From assembly GCF_016405855.1 (NCBI RefSeq), contig NZ_JAEFCA010000008.1, positions 124,001 through 188,000 on the forward strand: DNA of 64,000 nucleotides. Reading direction: 5' to 3'. Shown in pieces: positions 41,576 through 51,494 of this stretch. The DNA comes from Flavobacterium sp. IB48. Lineage in GTDB: Bacteria > Bacteroidota > Bacteroidia > Flavobacteriales > Flavobacteriaceae. Below the pieces are notes generated by a model, which saw only the letters and a program-made list of their open reading frames with translations, was not told the DNA's origin and did not search any database. How positions within the stretch are numbered: position 1 is the stretch's first letter; every line of letters starts with the position of its first letter. A program made the translations under genes and the position numbers.

Positions 41576-42892
41576 ATGAACCAAGCTAATGCAGCAATAG
41601 GAAAATACCGTTGGACTATTTGCAGTTTAGTTTTTTTTGCTACAACTGTCAATTATCTGGATAGAAATGTAATAAGTTACCTTAGGCCTTTTTTGGCAGA
41701 AGCGTTTCACTGGACTCCCGAACAGGAGGTTATAGATTACTCGAATATCGAATTGGCATTTAAAATTGCATACGCGCTCGGAATGCTGGTTGCGGGAGGA
41801 ATTATCGATAAGTTAGGAACTAAGTTAGGTTATGCCATTGCAACAGGATTATGGAGTTTAGCGGCAATTGGCCACGCACTGGCAACAGGAACAGGCGGTT
41901 TTTTAATTGCCCGCGTGTTTTTGGGAGTTACAGAAGCAGGAAACTTTCCAGCAGCAATTAAGGCTACAGCAGAATGGTTTCCGCAGAAAGAAAGAGCTCT
42001 TGCAACAGGGATTTTTAATTCTGGAAGTAATATTGGTGCTATAATCGTACCTTTAACTGTTCCTCATATTGCTGAAAAGTATGGATGGCAATGGGCATTT
42101 ATCATTACAGGAATTGTAGGGTTTATTTGGCTTGCTTTATGGTTTTTGTTGTATGAAGTGCCTCAAAAGCAAAAACGTTTATCTCAAGCAGAATTGGAAT
42201 ACATTACTTCAGATCAAGTTGAGGAAGTAATAGAAGAGTCAAAAGAAAAGGTTTCTTGGATAAAATTATTGTCCTTTCGCCAGACTTGGGCTTTTGCAAT
42301 TGGTAAATTATTGACAGATCCAGTTTGGTGGTTTTATTTGTTTTGGTTACCAGACTTTTTGATGAAGCAATATAAGCTTAATGCAACAGAAATTATCTGG
42401 CCTTGCGCATTAGTTTATATGATTGGAAGTATTGGAAGCATTGGTGGAGGCTGGCTTCCTTTGAAATTAATAAATAACAATTGGCCTGCTTACAAAGCTC
42501 GTAAAACTAGTATGCTGCTTTATGCATTTGCTGTATTGCCGGTTTTGTTCGCTCAGCAATTGGGAACTATAAATATCTGGTTTGCAATTTTAGTAATCGG
42601 ATTGGCAGTTTCGGCGCATCAGGCGTGGAGTGCCAATATCTTTACAACAGTATCTGATATGTTTCCTAAAAAAGCAACAGCATCTGTTACCGGATTAGGA
42701 GGAATGTTTGGAGCGCTCGGCGGAATTTTGCTGACATTGCTAGTTCAGAAAAACATGTTTGTTTACTATACTAAACTTGGAAAAGTAGAAACAGGTTATT
42801 TTATTATGTTCTGTATTTGTGGAGCATCGTATTTATTGGCTTGGCTGATAATGCATATTCTAGTTCCGCGAATGAAAAAAGTCGAATTATAA
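41576..42892 (+). CDS. MFS transporter, hexuronate (ExuT-like), second copy
   Basis: A 438-residue, 12-helix member of the same ACS family, with NYLDRNVIS near 24-32 and TEAGNFPAAIK near 123-133. It lies 46 bp after the first transporter. The two are clearly paralogous but differ in the helix 3-4 insert and in many substrate-facing positions, so they may take different uronates or oligomers. Confidence 0.88.
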   Translation: MNQANAAIGKYRWTICSLVFFATTVNYLDRNVISYLRPFLAEAFHWTPEQEVIDYSNIELAFKIAYALGMLVAGGIIDKLGTKLGYAIATGLWSLAAIGHALATGTGGFLIARVFLGVTEAGNFPAAIKATAEWFPQKERALATGIFNSGSNIGAIIVPLTVPHIAEKYGWQWAFIITGIVGFIWLALWFLLYEVPQKQKRLSQAELEYITSDQVEEVIEESKEKVSWIKLLSFRQTWAFAIGKLLTDPVWWFYLFWLPDFLMKQYKLNATEIIWPCALVYMIGSIGSIGGGWLPLKLINNNWPAYKARKTSMLLYAFAVLPVLFAQQLGTINIWFAILVIGLAVSAHQAWSANIFTTVSDMFPKKATASVTGLGGMFGALGGILLTLLVQKNMFVYYTKLGKVETGYFIMFCICGASYLLAWLIMHILVPRMKKVEL

Positions 42893-42955
42893 AGAAAAAT
42901 GAACAGAATTGAAATATTTTTCTCGTTTCAATTATGCTATTTAAATATAAAAATA

Positions 42956-42977
42956 TAATTTTGTGCAATCGATTACA
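42956..42977 (+). promoter_or_regulatory. kduI promoter -7 box and LacI-type operator
   Basis: The consensus -7 box TAATTTTG (42956-42963) is followed directly by TGCAATCGATTACA (42964-42977), identical to the operator before the transporters. No clear -33 box is seen. The kduI ATG is 13 bp further on. Confidence 0.65.
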
Positions 42978-42990
42978 TTAATTTAAAATT

Positions 42991-43830
42991 ATGACAAAAT
43001 ATAGTTCAAGATACGCGTCAAGCCCCGAAGCTGTAAAAAAATATGACACACAGCAATTGAGAGAAGAATTCTTAATTGATGACTTAATGCAGGAAGATGA
43101 AGTTGTATTGGTTTATTCGCATTACGACAGATACATTGCAGGTTCTGCAGTTCCTGTAAAAGGTGATTTAGCTTTAGAAACAATCGATCCTTTAAAAGCG
43201 CCTTATTTTTTAGAGCGTAGAGAATTAGGAATCATCAATGTTGGAGGAAGCGGTTCTGTTGTAGTAGAAGGAACAACTTATGAGTTAGGTTTTAAAGATG
43301 CTTTGTATATCGGAGCTGGAAATAAAGAGGTGGTTTTTAAAAGTGATGACAAAAGCAATCCTGCTAAATTCTATTTAAACTCTGCGCCAGCACACACGAC
43401 TTACCCAACTAAAAAAGTAAGTTTAGCTGAAGCTAATAAATTACAATTAGGAACTATGGAAACAGCAAATCACCGTACCGTAAACCAAATGATTATTGGA
43501 AGCGTAGTAACAACTTGCCAATTGCAAATGGGAATGACAGAATTGAAACCAGGAAGTGTTTGGAATACCATGCCAGCTCACGTTCACGATCGTAGAATGG
43601 AAGTCTATTTTTATTTAGATATTCCACAAGATCAGGCAGTTTGCCACTTCATGGGACAACCACAGGAAACAAGACATATCTGGATGAACAATCATCAGGC
43701 AGTAATTTCTCCGCCTTGGTCTATTCACTCAGGTTCTGGAACTAGCAATTATACTTTTATCTGGGGAATGGCTGGTGAAAACTTAGATTACGGAGATATG
43801 GATGTTTGTAAAATCACTGATTTAAGATAA
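42991..43830 (+). CDS. kduI: 5-dehydro-4-deoxy-D-glucuronate isomerase
   Basis: A 279-residue bicupin isomerase of normal length. It converts 5-keto-4-deoxyuronate, the product released from unsaturated uronides, to 2,5-diketo-3-deoxygluconate. The zinc ligands are all present: His197 and His199 in AHVHDRR, Glu204 and His246 in WSIHSG. It lies 1 bp before kduD and has its own operator and promoter. Confidence 0.95.
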   Translation: MTKYSSRYASSPEAVKKYDTQQLREEFLIDDLMQEDEVVLVYSHYDRYIAGSAVPVKGDLALETIDPLKAPYFLERRELGIINVGGSGSVVVEGTTYELGFKDALYIGAGNKEVVFKSDDKSNPAKFYLNSAPAHTTYPTKKVSLAEANKLQLGTMETANHRTVNQMIIGSVVTTCQLQMGMTELKPGSVWNTMPAHVHDRRMEVYFYLDIPQDQAVCHFMGQPQETRHIWMNNHQAVISPPWSIHSGSGTSNYTFIWGMAGENLDYGDMDVCKITDLR

Positions 43831-43831
43831 G

Positions 43832-44623
43832 ATGACAAATTTGTTTGATATAAAAGGAAAAGTTGCCTTAATAACAGGAAGTACACACGGACTGGGAATG
43901 GCAATGGCAAAAGGATTAGGTCAGGCTGGAGCTACAATTGTTGTGAACGGAAATTCTTCTCAACAAAAAATTGATAATGCTGTAGCTGAATTAAAAAGTG
44001 AAGGTATTAATGCAGTAGGCTACAAATTTAATGTAACTGAAGAGCAGGAAGTAAAAGAAGCGGTTGCTAAAATTCAGAGCGAAGTTGGACCAATCGATAT
44101 CTTGATCAATAATGCTGGAATTATCAAAAGAATTCCGTTGCTAGATATGGAAGTGTCAGATTTTAGAGAAGTAGTTGACATTGATCTTGTAAGTCCGTTT
44201 ATCGTTTCTAAGCATGTTGCAAAAGGAATGATTGAAAGAAGACAAGGAAAAATCATCAACATTTGCTCTATGATGAGTGAATTGGGAAGAAATACAGTTT
44301 CTGCTTATGCTGCTGCAAAAGGTGGTTTGAAAATGCTAACTAAAAATATGGCAACAGAATGGGCAAAATACAATGTTCAGATTAACGGAATCGGCCCTGG
44401 ATATTTTGCGACAGAACAAACCAAACCAATTAGAGTTGATGGGCATCCATTTAACGATTTTATCATCAGCAGAACGCCAGCTGCAAAATGGGGAGATCCA
44501 AGCGATTTGGCTGGAGCAGCAATATTTTTATCATCTAAAGCGAGTGATTTTGTAAATGGTCACATTTTGTATGTTGATGGTGGAATCCTTGCGACAATCG
44601 GAAAACCTTCAAACGAAGAATAA
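43832..44623 (+). CDS. kduD: 2-dehydro-3-deoxy-D-gluconate 5-dehydrogenase (SDR)
   Basis: A 263-residue classical SDR with TGSTHGLG at 15-22, NNAG at 93-96, and Ser146, Tyr159 and Lys163. KduD reduces 2,5-diketo-3-deoxygluconate to KDG with NADH. Its position 1 bp after kduI makes this assignment strong; by sequence alone it is also close to gluconate 5-dehydrogenases. Confidence 0.92.
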   Translation: MTNLFDIKGKVALITGSTHGLGMAMAKGLGQAGATIVVNGNSSQQKIDNAVAELKSEGINAVGYKFNVTEEQEVKEAVAKIQSEVGPIDILINNAGIIKRIPLLDMEVSDFREVVDIDLVSPFIVSKHVAKGMIERRQGKIINICSMMSELGRNTVSAYAAAKGGLKMLTKNMATEWAKYNVQINGIGPGYFATEQTKPIRVDGHPFNDFIISRTPAAKWGDPSDLAGAAIFLSSKASDFVNGHILYVDGGILATIGKPSNEE

Positions 44624-44647
44624 TTTTCAAATTATATTTTAAAAGAC

Positions 44648-46048
44648 ATGAGCCAGAAATTCATACACGATAATTTTTTATTAGAAAATAAATATGCTGA
44701 AGAGTTATACCACAATTACTCTAAAAATCAGCCCATTATTGATTACCACAATCACTTAAATCCGCAGTTTATTGCAGAAGATAAAATCTTTGACAATATC
44801 ACGCAAGTTTGGATTAATGGTGATCACTACAAATGGCGTGCAATGCGTACTTTAGGAATCAACGAACAGTTTGTAACAGGAAATGGTTCAGATAAAGATA
44901 AGTTCTTAAACTGGGGAAAAACTGTTCCGTACACAATGCGTAATCCGTTGTATCACTGGACGCATTTAGAATTGGCTCGTTATTTTGATATTTATGATTT
45001 ATTGAATGAGAAATCTGCAGAGAAAATTTATATCGAAACTTCTGAGAAAATAAATTCTCAAGCGTACAGCACACAAAACCTTCTTAAAAAAGTAAACGCT
45101 GAATTAGTTTGTACTACAGAAGATCCAATCGATTCTTTAGAATTTCACCAAAAATTCGCAAATAATTCGACTGGAATTAAAATGAGTACAGCTTTCAGAC
45201 CTGATAAAGCCATCTTAATTGCTAATGATGGTTATAATGCATATCTGGACACATTAGGGGATGTGTCCGGTATTGCAATTAACACATATGCTGATTTACA
45301 GTCTGCTTTAAGAAAAAGAATCGAATTCTTTAACGCAAACGGATGTAAATTAAGTGATCATGGATTGAATCAAATTGATTTTGAGAACTATACAGAAAGT
45401 GAAGTAAATGCTATTTTCAAAAAGAAAAGAGAAAATGGCGAATTATCTCCAGAAGAAGTTTTAAAATTCCATAGTGCTATTTTAGTTTTCTTATCAGAAA
45501 CTTATCATGAGTTTGGATGGGTGCAGCAGTTTCACTTAGGTGCATTGCGTAACAATAATGCTCGTATGCACAGAATCTTAGGTCCAGATACAGGATGGGA
45601 TTCTATTGGAGATTATCCGCAAGCGCAAAAATTATCAGCTTTCTTAAACGCTTTAGACAGTAAAGATAAATTGACTAAAACGATTATCTATAACCTAAAT
45701 CCTGCTGATAACGAAGTTATGGCAACGATGATTGGAAACTTCAACGACGGAAGTGTTCGCGGAAAAGTACAATTTGGCTCTGGATGGTGGTTCTTAGATC
45801 AAAAAGACGGAATGACAAAACAATTGAACGCACTTTCAAACATGGGCTTAATTAGCTGTTTTGTTGGAATGTTGACAGATTCTAGAAGTTTCTTATCGTT
45901 CCCACGACACGAATATTTCAGACGTATTTTATGTAATCTTTTGGGAGACGAAATCAAACGTGGTGAACTTCCAAATGATATGGAATGGATTGGAAAATTA
46001 GTTTCTGATATTTCATACAACAACGCTAAAGAATATTTTAAGTTTTAA
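44648..46048 (+). CDS. uxaC: Uronate isomerase
   Basis: A 466-residue amidohydrolase-fold isomerase of typical UxaC length. It converts D-galacturonate to tagaturonate and D-glucuronate to fructuronate. The early metal motif DYHNHLNP (about 32-39), the WINGDHYKWRAMR stretch and the WWFLDQKDGM and DSRSFLSFPRHEYFRR regions near the C-terminus are diagnostic. It follows kduD by 24 bp. Confidence 0.95.
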   Translation: MSQKFIHDNFLLENKYAEELYHNYSKNQPIIDYHNHLNPQFIAEDKIFDNITQVWINGDHYKWRAMRTLGINEQFVTGNGSDKDKFLNWGKTVPYTMRNPLYHWTHLELARYFDIYDLLNEKSAEKIYIETSEKINSQAYSTQNLLKKVNAELVCTTEDPIDSLEFHQKFANNSTGIKMSTAFRPDKAILIANDGYNAYLDTLGDVSGIAINTYADLQSALRKRIEFFNANGCKLSDHGLNQIDFENYTESEVNAIFKKKRENGELSPEEVLKFHSAILVFLSETYHEFGWVQQFHLGALRNNNARMHRILGPDTGWDSIGDYPQAQKLSAFLNALDSKDKLTKTIIYNLNPADNEVMATMIGNFNDGSVRGKVQFGSGWWFLDQKDGMTKQLNALSNMGLISCFVGMLTDSRSFLSFPRHEYFRRILCNLLGDEIKRGELPNDMEWIGKLVSDISYNNAKEYFKF

Positions 46049-46067
46049 ATAAAAAATTAACCGCAAT

Positions 46068-46083
46068 CCCGATAGCTATCGGG
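46068..46083. repeat. 16-bp perfect palindrome, dispersed
   Basis: The second copy of CCCGATAGCTATCGGG with shared flanks; the first is at 5046-5061. It lies between uxaC and kdgK on the transcript, where it would form an 8-bp stem that could stop RNA decay or partly end transcription. Confidence 0.7.
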
Positions 46084-46160
46084 AGTAAAGATTACGCAAG
46101 GCTCGTTAAATGAAATCCTTTTTAATCATTGTAATCTGTGGCAAAAAAAATATATAAATA

Positions 46161-47183
46161 ATGAGTAGAGTAGTTGCATTTGGAGAAATCATGCTGCGTT
46201 TATCGACAGAAAGACATTTGCGTTTTTCGCAATCTACAGCATTTGGTGCTACGTATGGTGGCGGTGAATTTAATGTATGCGTTTCGTTGGCTAATTATGG
46301 CGTAAATGCTGAATTTGTTACCAGATTGCCTGAAAATGAAATTGGTTTTTCTGCATTAAAAGAAATCAGAAAGATGAATGTAGAGTCTAAAAACATTGTT
46401 TATGGAGGAGAACGTTTAGGAATCTATTTCTTAGAAACTGGAGCAGGAACTCGCGGAAGCAATGTGGTTTACGATCGTGCTCACAGTGCCATGTCGACCA
46501 TAGCAAAAGGACAGGTTGACTGGGATAAAGTTTTGGAAGGTACAGAATGGTTTCATTGGAGCGGAATTACACCAGCAATTTCTGAAAGTGCAGCTGAAGC
46601 TTGTTTAGAGGCAATTAAAGTCGCTCATAAAAAAGGAATTAAAATTTCATGCGATTTAAACTATAGGTCAAAACTTTGGCAATACGGAAAAACTCCAAGT
46701 GAGGTTATGCCAGAAATGTTAAAATACAGCAATGTGATTTTGGGAGATATAGATACAGCGTATTTCATGTTAGGAATCCCGAAAGTAAATCCGAATTATC
46801 AGGACGAAAAATCACTTCCAGCAGTATATGATAAATTGTTTGAATTGATTCCGAGTCTGAAAATCGCAGCAACGACACTACGTTATTCTGTTAGTGCTTC
46901 TCACCAGAGAATTGGCGGAATTTTATATGACGGAAAAGCGATTTACAGTGCAGCCGTAAAAGAAGTTACTCCAGTTGTTGACCGTGTAGGAAGTGGTGAT
47001 GCCTTTATGGGTGGATTAATTTATGGTTTATTAGAATATCAAAATAATAATCAAAGAGCATTAGATTTTGCAGTTGCAGCTTGTTGTTTAAAACATACAA
47101 TTGCAGGAGATTATAACTTGGTTACTTTAAAAGAAGTTGAAAATATGATTGATGGTGATGGTTCTGCATTAGTATCAAGATAA
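46161..47183 (+). CDS. kdgK: 2-keto-3-deoxygluconate kinase
   Basis: A 340-residue PfkB-family sugar kinase. The N-terminal GGGEFNVCVSLA (about 33-44) and the C-terminal catalytic motif DRVGSGDAFMGG (about 274-285, general base Asp) are present. It phosphorylates KDG to KDPG, the point where both uronate routes meet. It is 12 bp before the aldolase gene. Confidence 0.93.
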   Translation: MSRVVAFGEIMLRLSTERHLRFSQSTAFGATYGGGEFNVCVSLANYGVNAEFVTRLPENEIGFSALKEIRKMNVESKNIVYGGERLGIYFLETGAGTRGSNVVYDRAHSAMSTIAKGQVDWDKVLEGTEWFHWSGITPAISESAAEACLEAIKVAHKKGIKISCDLNYRSKLWQYGKTPSEVMPEMLKYSNVILGDIDTAYFMLGIPKVNPNYQDEKSLPAVYDKLFELIPSLKIAATTLRYSVSASHQRIGGILYDGKAIYSAAVKEVTPVVDRVGSGDAFMGGLIYGLLEYQNNNQRALDFAVAACCLKHTIAGDYNLVTLKEVENMIDGDGSALVSR

Positions 47184-47195
47184 TTTTAAATAAAA

Positions 47196-47864
47196 ATGGC
47201 AAAATATTCAAGAATAGAAGTAGCTCAGACAATGAAGGAGAACGGTATGGTTCCGTTGTTTTTTCATTCTGACATTGAGCTAAGTAAAAAAGTTTTAAAA
47301 GCATGTTATGACGGAGGTTCCAGATTAATGGAATTTACTAGTCGAGGCGATTTTGCTCACGAGGTTTTCGGAGCTTTAAACAAATATGCTTTGGCAGAAC
47401 TTCCAGGAATGATTCTAGGAGTTGGTTCTATTATAGACGCAGCTTCTGCTTCATTATACATGAGTTTAGGAGCAAATTTTATTGTAACACCAGTTTTTAG
47501 AGAAGATATAGCTATAGCTTGTAATCGCAGAAAAGTATTATGGTCACCTGGTTGTGGTACTTTGACGGAAATTGCTAGAGCCGAAGAATTAGGCTGTGAA
47601 ATCGTAAAATTATTTCCAGCTGATACTTACGGGCCAGAGTTTATTAAAGCGATAAAAGGTCCATGTCCGTGGACGAATATTATGCCTACAGGTGGTGTTT
47701 ATCCAACAAAAGAAAGTTTGAGTTCTTGGTTAAATGCGGGAGCAACCTGCGTTGGTTTGGGCTCACAGTTAATTTCAAAAGACATACTAGACAATAAAGA
47801 CTTCGACGGACTTACTGCAAAAGTGAAACAGGTTCTTGACATTATAAAAGATATTAGAAAATAG
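47196..47864 (+). CDS. kdgA: KDPG aldolase
   Basis: A 222-residue class I aldolase splitting KDPG to pyruvate and glyceraldehyde-3-phosphate. The Schiff-base lysine is Lys138 in VKLFPAD, the base Glu46 lies in MEFTSRG, and SPGCGTLTE and MPTGGV bind phosphate. It is slightly longer than E. coli Eda, as usual in Bacteroidota. It ends the gene block and is followed by a probable terminator. The eda symbol also applies. Confidence 0.94.
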   Translation: MAKYSRIEVAQTMKENGMVPLFFHSDIELSKKVLKACYDGGSRLMEFTSRGDFAHEVFGALNKYALAELPGMILGVGSIIDAASASLYMSLGANFIVTPVFREDIAIACNRRKVLWSPGCGTLTEIARAEELGCEIVKLFPADTYGPEFIKAIKGPCPWTNIMPTGGVYPTKESLSSWLNAGATCVGLGSQLISKDILDNKDFDGLTAKVKQVLDIIKDIRK

Positions 47865-47866
47865 AT

Positions 47867-47911
47867 TAAGGGGTAATCATGCCTAACTCCTTATTTTATA
47901 AGTTTTTTTAG
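47867..47911 (+). terminator. Probable terminator after kdgA
   Basis: TAAGGGGT and the complementary ACTCCTTA pair over 8 bp with one wobble, followed by TTTTATAAG and a T7 run. Moderate strength. Confidence 0.5.
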
Positions 47912-48085
47912 ATTTTTAGAGATTGTAATTGAACATTACGCTTGAAAAATTTAGCTAGCCATTCCTCACAGCCGGCTTTATTTTACTCAATCGGGTGTAA
48001 TGTTTCATTTACAATTTAAAAGGCAGAAATAACGAAATAAGGTTTGTAAATGGTTATTTATAAAACAATAAAGTAGAAAATCAAA

Positions 48086-49534
48086 ATGGAAAAAATAAAC
48101 AGATCAAACGCAGGACTTACAGAAAAACTTCCAGTTAAAATCGTACAATTTGGAGAAGGAAACTTCTTGAGGGCTTTTGTTGAATATGCAATCCAAAAAT
48201 TAAATCAAAATACAGATTTTAATGCTGGTATTGCAGTAGTTCAGCCAATTGACAAAGGTTTAGTAAACATGATCAATGCGCAAGACGGATTGTATACTTT
48301 GTTTATGAAAGGGGTTAAAAAAGGTGAGGAAATTCAAGAAAAAGAGTTGATCACTAATATTGTAAGAGCGATTGATCCTTATGCTTCTTTTCAAGATTAT
48401 TTAGCTTTAGCTAAAGAAGAAGAATTGGCTTTTATTATTTCTAATACAACTGAAGCTGGTATCGAGTACATCGCTTCAGATTTGCCAACAATGCAGCCGC
48501 CGGTTTCTTTTCCTGCTAAATTGACTGTTCTTTTGCATGAAAGATTCAAACACTTTAAAGGTGCTGCAGATAAAGGTTTAACGATTATTCCTTGCGAATT
48601 AATCAATTATAATTCAGATACTTTAAAAGAAATTATTTTGAAGTATTGTGTAGATTGGAAATTGGAGCAAGAATTTATTTCTTGGTTATTAAATGACTGT
48701 TCTTTCCACAATACTTTGGTAGATAGAATTGTTCCAGGTTATCCGAAAGATCAAATTGAAGAATACAATGCACAGCTTTCATATAAAGATGATTTGATTG
48801 TAAGTGCAGAAACTTTCTTCTTATGGGTTATTGAAGGAGATGATGAATTAAAAGCAAAACTTCCATTTCATAAAACAGATTTAGATGTAAAAATCATTTC
48901 TGACATGCAGCCGTACAGAACTCGTAAAGTTAGAATCCTTAACGGAGCACATACAGCAATGGTGCCATTTTCTTTGCTTTACGGAAACGAAACTGTAAAA
49001 GAAACGGTTGATAATGCTTTTACTGGTGATTTTATCAATAAAGCATTATTTGAAGAAATCAATGAAACTTTAAATATGGATAAAGCAGAATTGGCTAGTT
49101 TCTCTGAAGAGATTTTAGACCGTTTTAGAAATCCATTCGTGAAGCACTTATTGTCTTCGATCGCTTTAAATTCAATTTCTAAATTTAAAGTTCGCGTATT
49201 ACCAAGCTTAACAGGTTATGTTGATGTTCACGGAAAACTTCCTGTTCATTTAACTTTCGCTTTTGCTGCATTAATTCGTTTTTATAAAGGAACTTGGAAC
49301 GGACAAGATTTACCAGTTAATGACAGTGAAGATATTACAACATTCTTCAACGGGCTTTGGAAATCTGATGATTACGAAAAAATCGCTCGTTTAACATTAC
49401 AAAACAAAGGTTTTTGGGATGAAGATTTGACTGAAATTCCAGGTTTAACTAAAGCGATCACGATTGCTTTAGAAGAAATAGATTCAAACGGAGTTGAAGC
49501 TGGTTTTGCTAAGTTTCAAGAAAGAATAAAATAA
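48086..49534 (+). CDS. uxaB: Tagaturonate reductase (altronate oxidoreductase)
   Basis: A 482-residue mannitol-dehydrogenase-family enzyme that reduces tagaturonate to altronate with NADH. The Rossmann start QFGEGNFLRAF (about 21-31) and the catalytic region with NGAHTAMVP (about 284-292) are typical. It sits between kdgA and uxaA and completes the galacturonate branch. A 220-bp gap before it contains only a weak inverted repeat (GAACATTAC/GTAATGTTT), possibly a leader structure. Confidence 0.93.
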   Translation: MEKINRSNAGLTEKLPVKIVQFGEGNFLRAFVEYAIQKLNQNTDFNAGIAVVQPIDKGLVNMINAQDGLYTLFMKGVKKGEEIQEKELITNIVRAIDPYASFQDYLALAKEEELAFIISNTTEAGIEYIASDLPTMQPPVSFPAKLTVLLHERFKHFKGAADKGLTIIPCELINYNSDTLKEIILKYCVDWKLEQEFISWLLNDCSFHNTLVDRIVPGYPKDQIEEYNAQLSYKDDLIVSAETFFLWVIEGDDELKAKLPFHKTDLDVKIISDMQPYRTRKVRILNGAHTAMVPFSLLYGNETVKETVDNAFTGDFINKALFEEINETLNMDKAELASFSEEILDRFRNPFVKHLLSSIALNSISKFKVRVLPSLTGYVDVHGKLPVHLTFAFAALIRFYKGTWNGQDLPVNDSEDITTFFNGLWKSDDYEKIARLTLQNKGFWDEDLTEIPGLTKAITIALEEIDSNGVEAGFAKFQERIK

Positions 49535-49580
49535 ATCCATTTTGGGGATTGGACTAAGAAATAGTTTGATTCAATAAATA

Positions 49581-49700
49581 AAAATCTAATTAAATCTGCT
49601 AAAATCTAATTAAATCTGCTAAAATCTTTTGAAATCTGCGTGAAATTTTTTTGCGTATTGATTTTCACGCAGATTTATACAGATGAAAGCAGATTTGCAC
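49581..49700. repeat. 20-bp tandem repeat and inverted repeat before uxaA
   Basis: AAAATCTAATTAAATCTGCT is repeated twice in tandem (49581-49620) and begins a third time. Behind it, AATCTGCGTGAAAT and ATTTTCACGCAGATT form an inverted repeat around a short A/T loop. The region lies between uxaB and uxaA. Confidence 0.65.
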
Positions 49701-49786
49701 AGATTTAAATCTAAGCTCATGAGTAAAATTTAATTTTACTCAACGGCTTGAAAATAAGAGAAAAACAAAAAGAACAAAGGTTAATT

Positions 49787-51409
49787 ATGGCAACGCAGAA
49801 AAAATTAATAAAAGTTCATCCTACAGATAACGTAGCGGTGGCTTTGGTAAATCTGACCGCAGGCGAAGTAATTGATTTTGAAGGACAATCAATTACCGTT
49901 GAGTCTGATGTGAAAATGAAACATAAGATTGCAATGGTTCCTTTTAATGTAGGAGACAGAATCATTATGTATGGTGTTTTGGTAGGTAAGGCGAGTGCAA
50001 GAATCGAAAAAGGAGGATTGCTTTCTACTGCAAACGTAAAACACGAAAGTGATAAAGTTACGGGTAAAACTGAAACTATCGGCTGGACGGCTCCAAATGT
50101 TGACAAATGGAAGGACAGAACGTGGCAGGGCTATCATAGAGAAGATGGACAAGTTGGAACAGAAAATGTTTGGTTGTTTTTTCCACTAGTATTTTGTGAA
50201 AATAGAAACATCGAAATCTTAAAAGATATTTTTGAGAAAGAGTTGATGAAACCTAAAGAAAACGATTATCAATTATTGTTGCGTTCTTTAGTGAAATCAG
50301 AAACGGGTGGCGCAGGAAATCAGGAAGCTTCAAACGACGCTAACTTATTCAATAATATTGAAGTAAAATTCATCACACACCAAGGTGGTTGTGGTGGAAT
50401 TCGTCAGGATTCTCACAGTTTAGCGAAGCTTTTGGCGGGTTATGTAAATAATCCGAATGTTGCTGGAGCAACTGTATTGAGTTTAGGATGCCAAAATCTT
50501 CAAATTTCAATTTTCAAAGAAGCTTTAGATGCAATTAATCCAGAGAGTAAAAAGCCTGTTTTAATTTACGATCAGCAATCTATAGGAACAATTGAAGCGA
50601 TGTTGAGCAGTGTTGTAAAAGATACTTTCGAAGCTATTAAAAAAGCAAATGAAATTAAGAGAGAGCCAGCTCCATTATCTAAATTAAGAATTGGTTTGGA
50701 GTGTGGTGGATCTGATGGATTCTCTGGAATTTCTGCAAACCCAACTTTAGGAGTATTGTCTGATAAGTTGGCGGCATTAGGTGGAACAACAATTCTTTCT
50801 GAATTTCCAGAATTGTGTGGTGTAGAGCAGGAATTAGTAAACCGTTGCGTTGATGACGAGGACGGAAAACGTTTCTTGGATTTGATGAAATGGTACGAGA
50901 AAACAGTTGTTGATGCAGGTTCAGGATTTGATATGAATCCTTCTCCAGGAAACATCAAAGACGGTTTGATCACTGATGCTATGAAATCTGCTGGAGCAGC
51001 TAAAAAAGGAGGAACATCTCCAATTGCGGGTGTTTACGATTATGGGGAGTATATTAACGAGCCAGGATTAACATTGCTATGCACGCCAGGAAATGATGTT
51101 GAGTGTACAACCGCAATGGTAGGCTCAGGAGCTAATATGGTATTGTTTACAACAGGTTTAGGAACTCCTACAGGAAATCCAATTGCGCCGGTTGTAAAAA
51201 TATCTTCTAACTCAGAGTTAGCGGCAAAGATGTCAGATATTATAGACATTGACACTGGTGGAATCATCAAAGGTGAAAAATCTATTGAAGAAATGTCTGA
51301 TGAAATGCTTGAATTTATTATAGATATTGCTAGCGGAACTGTTAAAACTAAAGCTGCAATTTTAAATCAGAACGATTTTATTCCTTGGAAAAGAGGAGTT
51401 TCACTTTAG
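49787..51409 (+). CDS. uxaA: Altronate dehydratase
   Basis: A 540-residue iron-dependent dehydratase combining the small N-terminal SAF domain (about 1-95) with the large UxaA domain, the normal fused form. It converts altronate to KDG. Conserved stretches are THQGGCGG (about 203-210), the SLGCQNLQ Cys, GLECGGSDGFSG and the C-terminal SGTVKTKAAI. I chose the ATG at 49787, preceded by AAAGG, rather than an upstream TTG. A strong terminator follows. Confidence 0.94.
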   Translation: MATQKKLIKVHPTDNVAVALVNLTAGEVIDFEGQSITVESDVKMKHKIAMVPFNVGDRIIMYGVLVGKASARIEKGGLLSTANVKHESDKVTGKTETIGWTAPNVDKWKDRTWQGYHREDGQVGTENVWLFFPLVFCENRNIEILKDIFEKELMKPKENDYQLLLRSLVKSETGGAGNQEASNDANLFNNIEVKFITHQGGCGGIRQDSHSLAKLLAGYVNNPNVAGATVLSLGCQNLQISIFKEALDAINPESKKPVLIYDQQSIGTIEAMLSSVVKDTFEAIKKANEIKREPAPLSKLRIGLECGGSDGFSGISANPTLGVLSDKLAALGGTTILSEFPELCGVEQELVNRCVDDEDGKRFLDLMKWYEKTVVDAGSGFDMNPSPGNIKDGLITDAMKSAGAAKKGGTSPIAGVYDYGEYINEPGLTLLCTPGNDVECTTAMVGSGANMVLFTTGLGTPTGNPIAPVVKISSNSELAAKMSDIIDIDTGGIIKGEKSIEEMSDEMLEFIIDIASGTVKTKAAILNQNDFIPWKRGVSL

Positions 51410-51459
51410 TTTTTTAGATACAAAGGGACAGAGATACAAAGTGGCAAAAGTTTATATGT

Positions 51460-51490
51460 AGAGACGCACAGTAGTGCGTCTCTTTTTTTT
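51460..51490 (+). terminator. Rho-independent terminator after uxaA
   Basis: AGAGACGCAC and GTGCGTCTCT pair over 10 bp with a 4-nt loop, followed by T8. Confidence 0.9.
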
Positions 51491-51494
51491 GAGA

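Noticed and set aside
49748..49786. TTG start for uxaA
   Set aside because: The ATG at 49787 has an AAAGG site at the right distance and matches the usual N-terminus of the family.
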